This document shows, in pieces, positions 8,690-18,619 of a stretch of 64,000 nt of DNA; position 1 is the first letter of the stretch, and each line of letters begins with the position of its first letter. Source of the stretch: Tenericutes bacterium HGW-Tenericutes-1 (lineage in GTDB: Bacteria; Bacillota_I; Bacilli_A; Izemoplasmatales; Hujiaoplasmataceae). The stretch lies in NCBI GenBank assembly GCA_002839155.1, contig PGXM01000001.1, forward strand, positions 186,001-250,000, read 5' to 3'. A program made the translations under genes and the position numbers. The notes under the pieces are model-generated. The model searched no databases. It saw only the letters and a program-made list of their open reading frames with translations, and was not told the DNA's origin.

Positions 8690-11600
8690 ATGCCAAGAAA
8701 ACGCGCTAATAACATTATTCCGCCGCAAGCATTCTCTCCTGAGATTTTAAAGCACGAACAAATTCAAAATGAGATACAAGAATCTATCCTCAAAATTGAA
8801 GAGAAATATCGTGTGGAAATCGCTAAAATTGAATCTAATTTCGCAGTCTTTGATGAAGAGTATTTTAGGACTTTTCAACAATATGAAACCGATTTTTCAG
8901 CTGCAATCGCCTATGTTGAGGATGAATATAGGCTTCTTTTTGATGCTTTATTGAACGATTTAGAAGATAATTCCAAAAAACAATCTTATATGATTGCTAA
9001 AGAGCAAAACGAATATGATACGATACTCGGTAAATTCGAATCACTTCAAAAACAAGCTCATGAAAAGTATATCGAACTATGTAAAGTATCTGAAGCTTAT
9101 ATCGACCGCGAGGCACTTATTCATACGAACTTTGTGAATGATGAAGATGCAAGATTTGATGCCATGAGGAAAAATTATTCCAGCATCAATAACAAACAAT
9201 ACGATACGCTCCTTTGGTCAATGGAAAAATCAAAGAATTCATTAGGTGATTTATCGAAGAAATTAAATGATCAAGGATTTAATGACGCAAAATTCTTGAC
9301 CACTTCTGTCATAAAAACAATAGAGGATTTAAGAGAAGCGAAAAACAATATTACAGTTTTGTTTAAAACAACGACGCAAGTATTTTCTCAAAAAAAGAAA
9401 GTTATTGATGATTTATCATTAGTAAGACAAAAACCTCATTCTGTATTAAATCAGAAATTAATCAACCAATTCGTTGAACAAATTCATAATGTCAATGATC
9501 AACGTCAATCATTTGAAACTTTAGTTAAAAATGATTTAAAAAAATCAGTAACCACCATCAGTGAAAAACTCATTCAAGCAGATCACGACAACGATGATAA
9601 ATTAATCAAAAAATATATCATGCAGTACAAAATTATCAATGCAAAAGCGGAGTTTCTTCTAAAAAGAAATCGTGAAATGTCTGACTTGCTCATCCAAAAA
9701 TATCAAAATGAAATTAAAAAAATTAAGATTGACTCATTCAGACGGGTTGAAGAGATAAAATTAGCTTATTATATGCCAAGTGAATTTTTTCAAAACAGTA
9801 TCAACCTGTATTCGAATTTTGCCTTTTATATCAATGAGTCAATGGATGAAATCGACAATATGTTGTCTGACTTTATTCGTTTTAATCAAAATATTGCTCA
9901 AACCGCAACGGATTATGTTTACACTTCTTCTAAGATATTTGAAGACTATAAAATTAATCTTTTAGTGACGGTGAATGATGCAACCAATCGATTAACTGAA
10001 CTGATTACGAATGTTGATCGAATCAGCAAAGAAATCATCGAATTGGAATCTAAAAACCGCTTGGAAATTGCACAAATTAGAAAAGACATGGAAAATCTCG
10101 ACATTACTGGAGACTACCAAAAATATGTCAAATCACTCGAATTTGATCGTTTTTTTGCTGATTATCAACATAAAATCAATACCCGAAAATTGTCGATCGA
10201 ATATGATAAAACCGAAAAATTATTATCGATTCAAAAACAATTGACTGATTCAAATCTCAAAAGAGAAAAAGCTAAGATTGACACAAAACATGTAAAATTA
10301 TTGAACGATTTAGAACGTAAGATTCATGAATCTGCTCTCGACAAGCAATTCATGATTGCGGAAACAATGCATAGAAAAACCTTAGAATTAATAGAGTCAA
10401 CGGGACAGTTAGCTTACTCAGATGAAGAATTGATTAAAATGAGAAAAGCATTTGTTATTGGAAAAGCAATTGAAAATCAAGAGAATGAATATATTAAAAC
10501 GGAAAAGAACGGAAATGCTTATGTAGTAGACTTTGTTCATGAAACACAAAAGTTGATCGACCTTCATAAAATACAAACCGCTAATGAAAAAGACTATATT
10601 TCAAATGATACACATCAATTACGTTATGCAAGAGTTATCGAAAATGAACGCAATAAAACAATAAAAGTTCATTCTGCAAAATATAACGATATGACACTTC
10701 AAAACCGTCAAGCAGTCACATACTTAAGCCAATATTTGTTCAAAACCCACACCCATTTAAGATATCGAATCGATAAAACTTCGAATCAAATTAAGAATAT
10801 GCTTGTAAATTTAAATGAAGAAACACTTTCACTACAACTAAAAGTTCTCGAAGCTGAAAACATGTTTAAATACAATGTATTTTATACATTTGATAGTGCA
10901 GTTGATACCCTTAAATCAGTGAATGATTCATGTCATTTATCAAAATTATCAGATCAAATATCTACACCGGTCGAACATTTTATCTATCGCTATAATTGTC
11001 TTTGTGATGAAATATTCCCTCATCTTTTCAAAAAAATGAAATCGAAGAATAAAATCAACCTAGTTGAGAAATTTTATATCGAAACTCTTCTTCTTATCAA
11101 AGACTATCATACATTCTTAGTTCTATTCTTTGATTACGCGTTAGAAGAAAGTATTCAAAATGACGTCTTAACGATTCGTTCAAAACGTGAAAAACAGTTT
11201 GAAGAGCAAAAAATTATCGATGATCATTACGATCAAAGAATATTTGAAGCAGCAACTAAAAAATCGAAGACGGCATCAATTCTATCCCATTTAGATTTAG
11301 AATATGCCAACTTTGAATTACTCATGAAAGAACGCGTTTTTCAATTGAATCAAACTTTTTTAACTGTCCTTAAGAAAGAAAAAGAAAAACTTAAATTTGT
11401 TAAGACTGAATTACTCAAATCAATTGATGATATCGACCAAGACAATCAAAAAACTAAATCTAAAATTGCAAAGTCAATTGCGTGTAAAATCGCTGTAGCT
11501 CAATTAAATTTCTATTATATTGAAAACGATTATAAAGCAAAGAAAATTATATTATTCGATGAGGCTCAGGCTCAAGCATTAGCAAAAGATAATGAGTTGG

Positions 11601-12148
11601 AACAAACCGAGAAAGAACAATCTACCTATCTTGAAACACTTAATCAATCCATTGCAACACTTCCTGAAGTTCAAAATCGTGAGATTGAACAAATGGAATC
11701 TGCTAAATTAGCGTTAATGAACGAGAAACGCGCAATCTTAAATCGTGAATTGACAGAGATTGAAGAAAAGAAATTATTAGCGACTCCAATTTATCTTGAT
11801 CAAATTGAAGCTGTTAAATCAAGATTGCCAAATGATTACATGGTTTTATATAAAGAAATTGCATTAGCTGAAGAGCAATTAATCAATGAACATCGAAATA
11901 TCGAAACAATTTATCAGCAAAATTTTGGTAGATTTATCGGTAATCAAATGGAATATAACAGTATTCTTTTCAATGATTCCGTTATTTTACATCCATTCGA
12001 CAAGCAAATGGATTCAACGAAGAAAATTATTAAAAAGTCGAACGAATTATTCAAAGATACGCTCGATAAATCATCCATGGCACAAGATAAAATTAATAAA
12101 AAAACCGTTGAATCCAATGAAAAACAAAAACGGGTATTAAACGTATAG
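8690..12148 (+). CDS. Giant cytosolic coiled-coil protein (1152 aa)
   Basis: Function is not recognised. The protein is almost wholly charged helix: heptad-like runs rich in Glu, Lys, Ile, Leu, Gln and Asn, about 1% Gly and one Trp. There is no signal peptide, no membrane segment, and no Walker A or P-loop, so it is not an SMC or Rad50 ATPase. Less charged, Tyr/Phe-rich stretches interrupt the coil near residues 365-410 and 740-830, suggesting globular knobs or hinges. The SD GAGGTGAGG precedes the ATG. It is followed 13 bp later by a second protein of the same type. A cytoskeletal or scaffold role is a guess. Confidence 0.85.
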   Translation: MPRKRANNIIPPQAFSPEILKHEQIQNEIQESILKIEEKYRVEIAKIESNFAVFDEEYFRTFQQYETDFSAAIAYVEDEYRLLFDALLNDLEDNSKKQSYMIAKEQNEYDTILGKFESLQKQAHEKYIELCKVSEAYIDREALIHTNFVNDEDARFDAMRKNYSSINNKQYDTLLWSMEKSKNSLGDLSKKLNDQGFNDAKFLTTSVIKTIEDLREAKNNITVLFKTTTQVFSQKKKVIDDLSLVRQKPHSVLNQKLINQFVEQIHNVNDQRQSFETLVKNDLKKSVTTISEKLIQADHDNDDKLIKKYIMQYKIINAKAEFLLKRNREMSDLLIQKYQNEIKKIKIDSFRRVEEIKLAYYMPSEFFQNSINLYSNFAFYINESMDEIDNMLSDFIRFNQNIAQTATDYVYTSSKIFEDYKINLLVTVNDATNRLTELITNVDRISKEIIELESKNRLEIAQIRKDMENLDITGDYQKYVKSLEFDRFFADYQHKINTRKLSIEYDKTEKLLSIQKQLTDSNLKREKAKIDTKHVKLLNDLERKIHESALDKQFMIAETMHRKTLELIESTGQLAYSDEELIKMRKAFVIGKAIENQENEYIKTEKNGNAYVVDFVHETQKLIDLHKIQTANEKDYISNDTHQLRYARVIENERNKTIKVHSAKYNDMTLQNRQAVTYLSQYLFKTHTHLRYRIDKTSNQIKNMLVNLNEETLSLQLKVLEAENMFKYNVFYTFDSAVDTLKSVNDSCHLSKLSDQISTPVEHFIYRYNCLCDEIFPHLFKKMKSKNKINLVEKFYIETLLLIKDYHTFLVLFFDYALEESIQNDVLTIRSKREKQFEEQKIIDDHYDQRIFEAATKKSKTASILSHLDLEYANFELLMKERVFQLNQTFLTVLKKEKEKLKFVKTELLKSIDDIDQDNQKTKSKIAKSIACKIAVAQLNFYYIENDYKAKKIILFDEAQAQALAKDNELEQTEKEQSTYLETLNQSIATLPEVQNREIEQMESAKLALMNEKRAILNRELTEIEEKKLLATPIYLDQIEAVKSRLPNDYMVLYKEIALAEEQLINEHRNIETIYQQNFGRFIGNQMEYNSILFNDSVILHPFDKQMDSTKKIIKKSNELFKDTLDKSSMAQDKINKKTVESNEKQKRVLNV

Positions 12149-12161
12149 AAAGGAGCAAATT

Positions 12162-15107
12162 ATGGCAAAAGATAATAAATTCATTGCTTCAGAAAATAAA
12201 ACTCGATATCGTTCACAAGTGAACGCTTCTTTTGCCAACGAAACAGCCCTCTATGAATCGTTTTTTCAAAAAATAACTGATTATGCAAAGACACATAAAC
12301 AAATAACCATTAACAATTTAAATCAAGTTGAAACAAGATTAAGACAGTTAAAAAAACAAGCTGCAGTACTTCAAGAATCAATTTTATTTCATGATGAAGA
12401 AGTGGTTGTGGAACGTTCAAAAATCATTCGAAATACTGAAAATTTAACTCATAATCAAAATGAAAATATTTTGCATTATGATCGAATGAATGCTGATGAA
12501 ATTATCAATGCTGTCGACTACCTTTCAAAGGCACTGCTTACGGTCAAAAAAGACTTCTTCGATTTTCACGAACATGCTTATCTCAATGAAATCATTGCTA
12601 ATGAATCATATTTCGAATTTTATACTCAAAAAAGCCAAAAAATTCAAGCAATTCTAGACAAGCATCAAGACAATATTTATCAAATGTTTACAGAACTTGA
12701 TGATGAAATCAAATTCATGGATGATAACATCTCAAGAATCTTAAGTGATAAAAACCATAAAATGCTTCAAATCAACGCATTTTATGAAAAAGAATTAAAG
12801 CATTATTCAGATAATCAATTAACCTATTCCGCCGAGTCTGATCCCACTTCTATTGAAGTTCAAGCTTTGACCAGCGACAAGATTAACCAATACAACACCT
12901 TTAAAGAACATCAAAGTTATCAAAATGCTCAAATTCGGCAACAATTACATGTTGAATACATGACGCTTTTTAATCATATTTTCGGACGTCTATTACGCAC
13001 TCAATCCTATGAATGGGTCAAAGCATATGATTTCTTCGATGCTCCCGAAGTCTATTTAAATGATTATAAATTAACAGCACTCGATTTAGAGAGAATCGAT
13101 AATAAAAAAGACCTCATTCCAATGCTTAAATTAATACAAAAACTTGAAAAGTGGCCATTGGTAAAACAGCATTTAGAGAAAAAAGCACATCATTTACTTC
13201 GTCAACAAATGCACGATAAAGTTCGAATGATCGTTTATAATGAAAAACATAGTGCGAAACAATTATCCAAAATGGAACTTGCTTTGGATCAATACCTTAA
13301 AGTGATGAAAATTGATCCCTTCTTAGCACAATCTTTAGGGGATCAAAGTTCAACGTTAATTAAAGATGAAAGAATGTATCTTTCAGTCCTTAAAGTCAAT
13401 AAGGAATTAAAAGCAAATATCAATTACGATATTCAAACGGCGAAAATAAAAAGCGATATTAACTCCATTGAAACAAATCTTAGATACAGCGTTAAGAAGA
13501 CGATGTATAAACAAGAAATTGAAATTCTCGATGAAATCCTTGATATTAATCTATTTGTTTTGTCTGGAAGTTTAAATCGCGCTTTAGCAAAACAATCAAT
13601 TCTAAAAGAGCGTGCCCTTATTGAACGCCTTGATAAGGCTGCAAATGAACATCTTGCGTATCTTATTGAGTCATTTAACACGAATCGTATGTGGTTATCG
13701 CTTGTAAGTCAAGCATTAATCGACGCGACAAGGGCGAAAGAAACGCATAATATCTATGTTGCGGAAGCAAAATCAAAAATCGAGTATATTTTAAAACAAT
13801 ATGAGATGAGAGCTTTATTCTTTAAAGCAATGTATGAAAATGAATTAAATTATTTAGTGGGGCAACAATCTCGCGTTGATAATGAATCAAAAATTCATAA
13901 CGAGTTTGTTCTCAATACGTATTTAAATCAAATGCGTTTCGCTGAAGAACAAGTTAAGTTTGCTGAATACGAATACCGACTTCGACTTGAAGCTATAACT
14001 GATACTATAGACGGTGAAAGAGCTTATCATCATGAAATGATCAATACGACTAAACATCGTTATAGTGAGCAAATCAAAGTTATCAAGAACGAATATGAAG
14101 CCTATTATTACCAAGACTCTAGACAACTTGAATTTGCGAAAGATGATAAAATCAAAAAAAGTATTATTCAAAAGATAGAAAAAGCAACGAAGAGTCGTGA
14201 TCAAAAAATAAATACCTTAATTCAAGATATGTCTGATAATCAAGTCATTCATAAAGCAGAGTCTGAATTGGCCCAGTTAGATGAATACCTTCAAGATGCA
14301 ATCAATGACGCTACAGAATTACGTGACACCACCATTAGCGAATTCTCTGAATTATATCGTTTTTCGAAAGAACGTTATGATGTCTTGAAACCTTACTTAG
14401 AAAGTTCGGTCAATATTTTAGATCCAACTTTCTATGACATGCTTGAAAGAATCAATAATCGCATGCAATTTCAAATGAAAAAAGCTGAAATCGAACTCGA
14501 TGACAATACTAAAGATTTAATGAAAAATTACCTTGAAATATATTTCCAGAAAACGGAAGACATTAATCAAAAAGATTACAGTGAATTAATGGATGACATT
14601 TATAATTCTCGAGAACAAATAAAAACCCGCTATGCAGCAAGACTTCAAGCCGTTGAATCTGCTTTCGTCAATAAGATTTCTGAATTCTCACGAATTGATG
14701 AAAGTATGAAAAAAGAAGTCGAATCTTTAAAATTCAATTGGAAGACGCGTCACGATACGACCGTAGCTCAATTGAAGCAACAATTGCAAAATGTTGAGAA
14801 TGAATATATTGCTCAAGTCAAAATTGATCAAGCAAAAACTGAAAAAACGGTTGCTAGACTATCTAGCGAATATCGACTAGCAATAAAAACAAATCGTCAA
14901 TTTACCGACGGAGTCGCTGAAGATTTCGACAAATTAATTAAATCTTATCGACCCTATATGAAAATTGCGAAAAAAGACATCGAATTCAATAAAATCGTTA
15001 AGCCGTTAATTAAAAAGAATCGAATCAAATTAAAACGAAATCTCCGAGATATTGAATTACGCTACCATCGATATCAAATTCGTTCCTTAGTTGAAAACTC
15101 AAATTAA
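12162..15107 (+). CDS. Giant cytosolic coiled-coil protein (981 aa)
   Basis: This is the second gene of the coiled-coil operon, with SD AAAGGAG. The protein is again nearly all predicted helix, Gly-poor, with no signal peptide, membrane segment or nucleotide-binding motif. A more globular part (about 225-340, containing FNHIFGRLLRTQSYEWVKAY) separates an N-terminal coil from a long central and C-terminal coil. The last about 30 residues are strongly basic (KKNRIKLKRNLRDIELRYH), which could bind membrane, nucleic acid or a partner. No clear alignment with the upstream protein is visible by eye, but composition and build match. Function unknown. Confidence 0.85.
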   Translation: MAKDNKFIASENKTRYRSQVNASFANETALYESFFQKITDYAKTHKQITINNLNQVETRLRQLKKQAAVLQESILFHDEEVVVERSKIIRNTENLTHNQNENILHYDRMNADEIINAVDYLSKALLTVKKDFFDFHEHAYLNEIIANESYFEFYTQKSQKIQAILDKHQDNIYQMFTELDDEIKFMDDNISRILSDKNHKMLQINAFYEKELKHYSDNQLTYSAESDPTSIEVQALTSDKINQYNTFKEHQSYQNAQIRQQLHVEYMTLFNHIFGRLLRTQSYEWVKAYDFFDAPEVYLNDYKLTALDLERIDNKKDLIPMLKLIQKLEKWPLVKQHLEKKAHHLLRQQMHDKVRMIVYNEKHSAKQLSKMELALDQYLKVMKIDPFLAQSLGDQSSTLIKDERMYLSVLKVNKELKANINYDIQTAKIKSDINSIETNLRYSVKKTMYKQEIEILDEILDINLFVLSGSLNRALAKQSILKERALIERLDKAANEHLAYLIESFNTNRMWLSLVSQALIDATRAKETHNIYVAEAKSKIEYILKQYEMRALFFKAMYENELNYLVGQQSRVDNESKIHNEFVLNTYLNQMRFAEEQVKFAEYEYRLRLEAITDTIDGERAYHHEMINTTKHRYSEQIKVIKNEYEAYYYQDSRQLEFAKDDKIKKSIIQKIEKATKSRDQKINTLIQDMSDNQVIHKAESELAQLDEYLQDAINDATELRDTTISEFSELYRFSKERYDVLKPYLESSVNILDPTFYDMLERINNRMQFQMKKAEIELDDNTKDLMKNYLEIYFQKTEDINQKDYSELMDDIYNSREQIKTRYAARLQAVESAFVNKISEFSRIDESMKKEVESLKFNWKTRHDTTVAQLKQQLQNVENEYIAQVKIDQAKTEKTVARLSSEYRLAIKTNRQFTDGVAEDFDKLIKSYRPYMKIAKKDIEFNKIVKPLIKKNRIKLKRNLRDIELRYHRYQIRSLVENSN

Positions 15108-15150
15108 AAAAAACCTAGCAAAAGGGTTGTGCCTTATGCTAGGTTTTTAT
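15103..15150. terminator. Bidirectional terminator between the coiled-coil operon and nhaC
   Basis: AAAACCTAGCA (15110-15120) and TGCTAGGTTTT (15137-15147) form an 11-bp stem, with A residues before it and T residues after it. It can end transcription from both sides. Confidence 0.9.
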
Positions 15151-16575
15151 TTATTCTTCAATAGTCTCTTTTAATTCTTCTCCATTTTTGCCTTCGTATT
15201 TTAAACCCCATCCAGTAATAACAGCGAATAATAATACTAGGAATAAAATAAATGAGTACAATGATCCTAAAGCGACTTGATATGGACTTAATCCCGTTAA
15301 AGCAACGCCAATGAAAACAAATGCACTTAAGAAGGGAACATTATGTGGAATACTGTTAGCAAATCCATCTAACAAGTTCGCTCTGCGATAAGGATGGATA
15401 TTTTTTCTTTTACCTATCTCATCGACAACCGGACCGAATGTCAAGATTGAAGCACTTGTAACTCCTCCAAATAATAATGTTGTAAGAATCGTTCCAAGCA
15501 TAATAGCTACTTCAGCTCCACGTGTAGTTTTAGCCATTTTACTATTAAGAATGCCAGATACTAATTTATCAAGAGCACCAGCTTCTTGTAATACTCCCAT
15601 AATGCCGAATACGGAGATAACTAACGTTACAGTTCCCATCATATTTGCAATACCGTTTGATAAGAATCCTGTTGTTGCACCATTATTTACGCTGAACACA
15701 CCAGCAAATGTAATTAACCCTGATGCTAATGCAACGATCATACCTGATAAAAGTCCAACTGTGACAGATGCAAATATGTCTCTTGTTTTAATCGCAACGA
15801 ATAATAACAATGCGACTGGTATTAACATGATTAGTGGTAATGGATTACCTTGAACTCCTGCATCTACACCCATTGTACCACCGATTCCACCTAGTACAGC
15901 AAATAAGACGAAGGTTATCGTAGCTGCAACAATTGAGTATTTAAATCTCGTTGCTACAACCCCAGCTATTTCAGCGGTTTTTAACCCACCACGATATGTT
16001 TGAGTATTAGCTGATGCAATCGTCGTATCTGAAATTGGAGCTAGATTATCTCCAAATATTGCACCGCCAATTAATGCTCCTGCAAGGAAGATTGGGCTTG
16101 CGCCTAATAGTAATCCTGCTGGATAGAAAATTGGGAATGCTGCAAACATGGTACCAATTGATGATCCAGTTGCTGTCGAAATAATACAACAAGCTAAGAA
16201 TGCAAATGCAACGTATAAACCAGCTTTAAGTCCAATTGAACTCGCCAACCATAAGAATCCATTTGAAACTCCTGCAGATTTCATTAATTCAGAGAACATT
16301 CCGATAACAAATAGAATAATGATGACTGCAACACTTGTTGGACTTGCAATGCCCTTCATTACAGCGCCCCAATAACGGCCGTAATTTTTAAATCCTTTTA
16401 CAAACAAACCACCAATGACAAGACCGAAAAATCCTCCCATTGCCAAAGCATGCATATCAAATGCCATGAAAACAATAAAAAGTAATACGCACACAATGAA
16501 GAAAACTGCCATAGGAATGAATGACATTCCCCATCCGCCACGAAACTCAAGCTTTTCTTTTTTAACTTCGTTCAT
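15151..16575 (-). CDS. NhaC-family Na+/H+ antiporter-type transporter
   Basis: This 474-aa membrane protein has about 11 hydrophobic segments and the NhaC signature FGDNLAPISDTTIASA near 173-188. Family members exchange Na+ for H+, and some move organic or amino acids coupled to Na+ or H+. It is the last gene of a regulator-aminotransferase-transporter unit (14 bp after the aminotransferase, SD AGAGGAG). That context suggests an amino acid or its product as cargo rather than simple Na+ extrusion; this is inference. It shares a terminator with the convergent coiled-coil operon. Confidence 0.88.
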   Translation of the reverse strand: MNEVKKEKLEFRGGWGMSFIPMAVFFIVCVLLFIVFMAFDMHALAMGGFFGLVIGGLFVKGFKNYGRYWGAVMKGIASPTSVAVIIILFVIGMFSELMKSAGVSNGFLWLASSIGLKAGLYVAFAFLACCIISTATGSSIGTMFAAFPIFYPAGLLLGASPIFLAGALIGGAIFGDNLAPISDTTIASANTQTYRGGLKTAEIAGVVATRFKYSIVAATITFVLFAVLGGIGGTMGVDAGVQGNPLPLIMLIPVALLLFVAIKTRDIFASVTVGLLSGMIVALASGLITFAGVFSVNNGATTGFLSNGIANMMGTVTLVISVFGIMGVLQEAGALDKLVSGILNSKMAKTTRGAEVAIMLGTILTTLLFGGVTSASILTFGPVVDEIGKRKNIHPYRRANLLDGFANSIPHNVPFLSAFVFIGVALTGLSPYQVALGSLYSFILFLVLLFAVITGWGLKYEGKNGEELKETIEE

Positions 16576-16589
16576 TTTTTTCTCCTCTT

Positions 16590-17813
16590 TTAGTTTATTC
16601 CTTTTTGATTTGCCAATTTCGTTAATGCACTTGCTATTCGATTAAAGGCATCGACAGCTTCATTATCATCATTAAAACAGGCTATGACGATTCGTAAGTG
16701 TCCTTCACCTTGAAATCCGTAAGGAGTTCCTTCATTGACTAGGATATGAGCATCTTCTAAGATTTGAGCTGATGCTTCTTTTGCTGTTCCTAATTTTGAA
16801 ACATTTAACCAACATAATATTCCACTTTCAGGCATTGAAAGTGTAACACCTGGTATTTTTGAAAATACTTCATAAGCGAGTCTACGTCTTCTTTCTAAAC
16901 GTTCATACGTTACCTTTAAGTGTTCTTCATCTTTCAAAGCAGCGATTGCCCCGATAGATGATACTGTGGACGCAGCCCCTAACACATTAACAGCTCCACC
17001 ATAGAGTACATCCATGATTTTATCATCTGCGTAAATATATCCGATTCTTAGTCCGCTTAAACCAATTCCTTTTGAAATTGAACATACAGTAACTGTTCTT
17101 TCCCACATACCTGGGAGTGTTGCAGGAATAACAAACTCAATATCGTCATATATGTGATCTTCAAAAGCTTGGTCTGAGACTAAGATTAAATCATTTTTAA
17201 CAATGAAATCACATAATTTTTCGATGGATTCTCTTCTGAAAACTGTCGTCGTTGGGTTATTCGGATGAGTGATTAAAACCATTTTTGTTTTAGGTGTCAA
17301 TCTTTTTTCAAATTCTTCAATCCTAATTTGATAGTTATCTTCTTCATAAAGTGGGACATGAACCGCAACTCCACCTAGCAATTTAGGGTTTAAGAAATTA
17401 CTTGGATAACTTGGATCTGTGATTAATACTTCATCTCCTTCATTGATGAATGGCATCATTGAATAGAGTAATCCGGAATCTGATCCAGGTGCTACAATCA
17501 CGTTTCTACTTGGATTAATTTTGAGTCTGGTTTGTCTTTCAACTTTCTTAGCGATTTCTTGTCTTAAGTCAAATAACCCGATTGGCATTGAATAATGGGC
17601 TGGAAATCCACCTTCAATTGCTTTAATCATTGCATCTTTGACAGAATTAGGTATAGCTGGATCTGGAAAAAAGGGATCTGCCCAAGCCATAATCTTATAG
17701 CCTTTTTCGAGTAATTTACCAACGCCTTCGCCGACATCTGCTTTTGTGACTTCTAGGAAAAGTCCACCTTGCAAATCAGAAAATTTTTGATTCATTTTCA
17801 ACTTAACATCCAT
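16590..17813 (-). CDS. PLP-dependent aminotransferase, class I/II
   Basis: This 407-aa fold-type I aminotransferase has APGSDSGLLYSMMPF, the THPNNPTT motif, VSDQAFED (the PLP-ring Asp), the Schiff-base Lys in CSISKGIGLSGLRIGY, and a substrate-carboxylate Arg in HLRIVIA. The ATG at 17813 follows GGAGGT. It lies 20 bp after a DauR-like regulator and 14 bp before an NhaC-type transporter. Substrate is not determinable; the context points to catabolism of an imported amino acid. Confidence 0.92.
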   Translation of the reverse strand: MDVKLKMNQKFSDLQGGLFLEVTKADVGEGVGKLLEKGYKIMAWADPFFPDPAIPNSVKDAMIKAIEGGFPAHYSMPIGLFDLRQEIAKKVERQTRLKINPSRNVIVAPGSDSGLLYSMMPFINEGDEVLITDPSYPSNFLNPKLLGGVAVHVPLYEEDNYQIRIEEFEKRLTPKTKMVLITHPNNPTTTVFRRESIEKLCDFIVKNDLILVSDQAFEDHIYDDIEFVIPATLPGMWERTVTVCSISKGIGLSGLRIGYIYADDKIMDVLYGGAVNVLGAASTVSSIGAIAALKDEEHLKVTYERLERRRRLAYEVFSKIPGVTLSMPESGILCWLNVSKLGTAKEASAQILEDAHILVNEGTPYGFQGEGHLRIVIACFNDDNEAVDAFNRIASALTKLANQKGIN

Positions 17814-17833
17814 TATAAACCTCCATTTAAATA

Positions 17834-18490
17834 CTATTTGCTATCAAATTCCTTAATATATCGATATAACGTTTGTGGAGATACATCGAGTCTAGAAGAC
17901 ACATGATTAACTGCACCTTTAAATTTAAATACGCCTCGGTTATGCATCTTATAAACTAAATCTTTTCTTTCAGTTTGAGTTGTATTTAGAACATTTACGT
18001 TAGAATCAAGCAAGACACTATCAACTATTTCAGTTACGATTTCATCAATCGATAAATCAAATCTTTCAGGCTCTGTTGGTTTATCTTCATACTGTTCTAA
18101 GTTAAAACGAATAAGACTATTTAATTCATCACGTAACTTAACAACATCAGTAATATCAATATTCACACACAATAAACCGATAGTTTCCTTTGCTTCATTT
18201 CGGATGAATAAAGTCGATGATCTCATTAGCTTACCTGATTTCTCATTTTTGCCAATGTAGTTAACATAATGATCTTGTTTAGCATCATCATGTTTCATGA
18301 CTAAATCTAAAGCATATTTTGTAATAGATCCCCCAACTTGTCTTCCAGAAATATGAGAATTTAAAATGTAAATAATAGAGTGCTCTAAGTCTGAAAGATC
18401 ATGCAAAATAACCTCGCATTTTTCTCCATTGACTTTCGCAATGAAATCAGCAATCGGAATATAGTTTTTAATTAAATCCACATTTTTCAT
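17834..18490 (-). CDS. DauR/YheO-like transcriptional regulator (PAS_6 + HTH)
   Basis: The N-terminal half (about 5-125) matches the YheO-type PAS domain (EVILHDLSDLEHSI, LFIRNEAKETIGLLCVN). The C-terminal half (about 145-218) matches the HTH_22 module (VYKMHNRGVFKFKGAVNHVS, then VSPQTLYRYIKEF). DauR of Pseudomonas represses D-arginine catabolism. A GTG at 18499 is possible, but the SD TAGGTG is better spaced from the ATG at 18490. It heads the aminotransferase-transporter operon and probably binds the repeats in its own promoter. Confidence 0.88.
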   Translation of the reverse strand: MKNVDLIKNYIPIADFIAKVNGEKCEVILHDLSDLEHSIIYILNSHISGRQVGGSITKYALDLVMKHDDAKQDHYVNYIGKNEKSGKLMRSSTLFIRNEAKETIGLLCVNIDITDVVKLRDELNSLIRFNLEQYEDKPTEPERFDLSIDEIVTEIVDSVLLDSNVNVLNTTQTERKDLVYKMHNRGVFKFKGAVNHVSSRLDVSPQTLYRYIKEFDSK

Positions 18491-18522
18491 ATTTTTCACC
18501 TACTAAAAACGCTTTCAGGAGT

Positions 18523-18551
18523 ATTATATGAGAAATTTTTAACAAAGTCAA
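18523..18551 (-). promoter_or_regulatory. Promoter of the regulator-aminotransferase-transporter operon
   Basis: On the minus strand, TTGACT (18546-18551) and TATAAT (18523-18528) are 17 bp apart. One copy of a 17-bp direct repeat fills the spacer and a second lies directly upstream of the -35. Confidence 0.85.
18528..18544 (-). promoter_or_regulatory. Operator-like direct repeat, copy 1
   Basis: ATGAGAAATTTTTAACA on the plus strand occupies the -35/-10 spacer. It is identical to copy 2 and starts 31 bp from it, about three helical turns. It is a likely binding site for the DauR-like regulator. Confidence 0.7.
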
Positions 18552-18558
18552 TACATAA

Positions 18559-18575
18559 ATGAGAAATTTTTAACA
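18559..18575 (-). promoter_or_regulatory. Operator-like direct repeat, copy 2
   Basis: This 17-bp sequence is identical to 18528-18544 and lies just upstream of the -35 box on the same DNA face. Confidence 0.7.
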
Positions 18576-18586
18576 TTAAAGATTAT

Positions 18587-18612
18587 AAAAAAATCGTCCT
18601 TTGAAGGGCGAT
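18587..18612 (-). terminator. Terminator after ridA
   Basis: On the minus strand, ATCGCCCTT and AAGGACGAT pair (one mismatch) and seven T residues follow. It insulates ridA from the regulator operon. Confidence 0.85.
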
Positions 18613-18619
18613 TAAATTT

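Noticed and set aside
8690-15107. SMC/Rad50-type ATPase or phage tape-measure identity for the coiled-coil pair
   Set aside because: No Walker A/B or signature motif at the ends, no hydrophobic tape-measure segment, and no phage genes around.
16415-16645. Plus-strand frames opposite nhaC, pnp, lon and other genes
   Set aside because: They are antisense shadows of conserved genes, without SDs or recognisable products.
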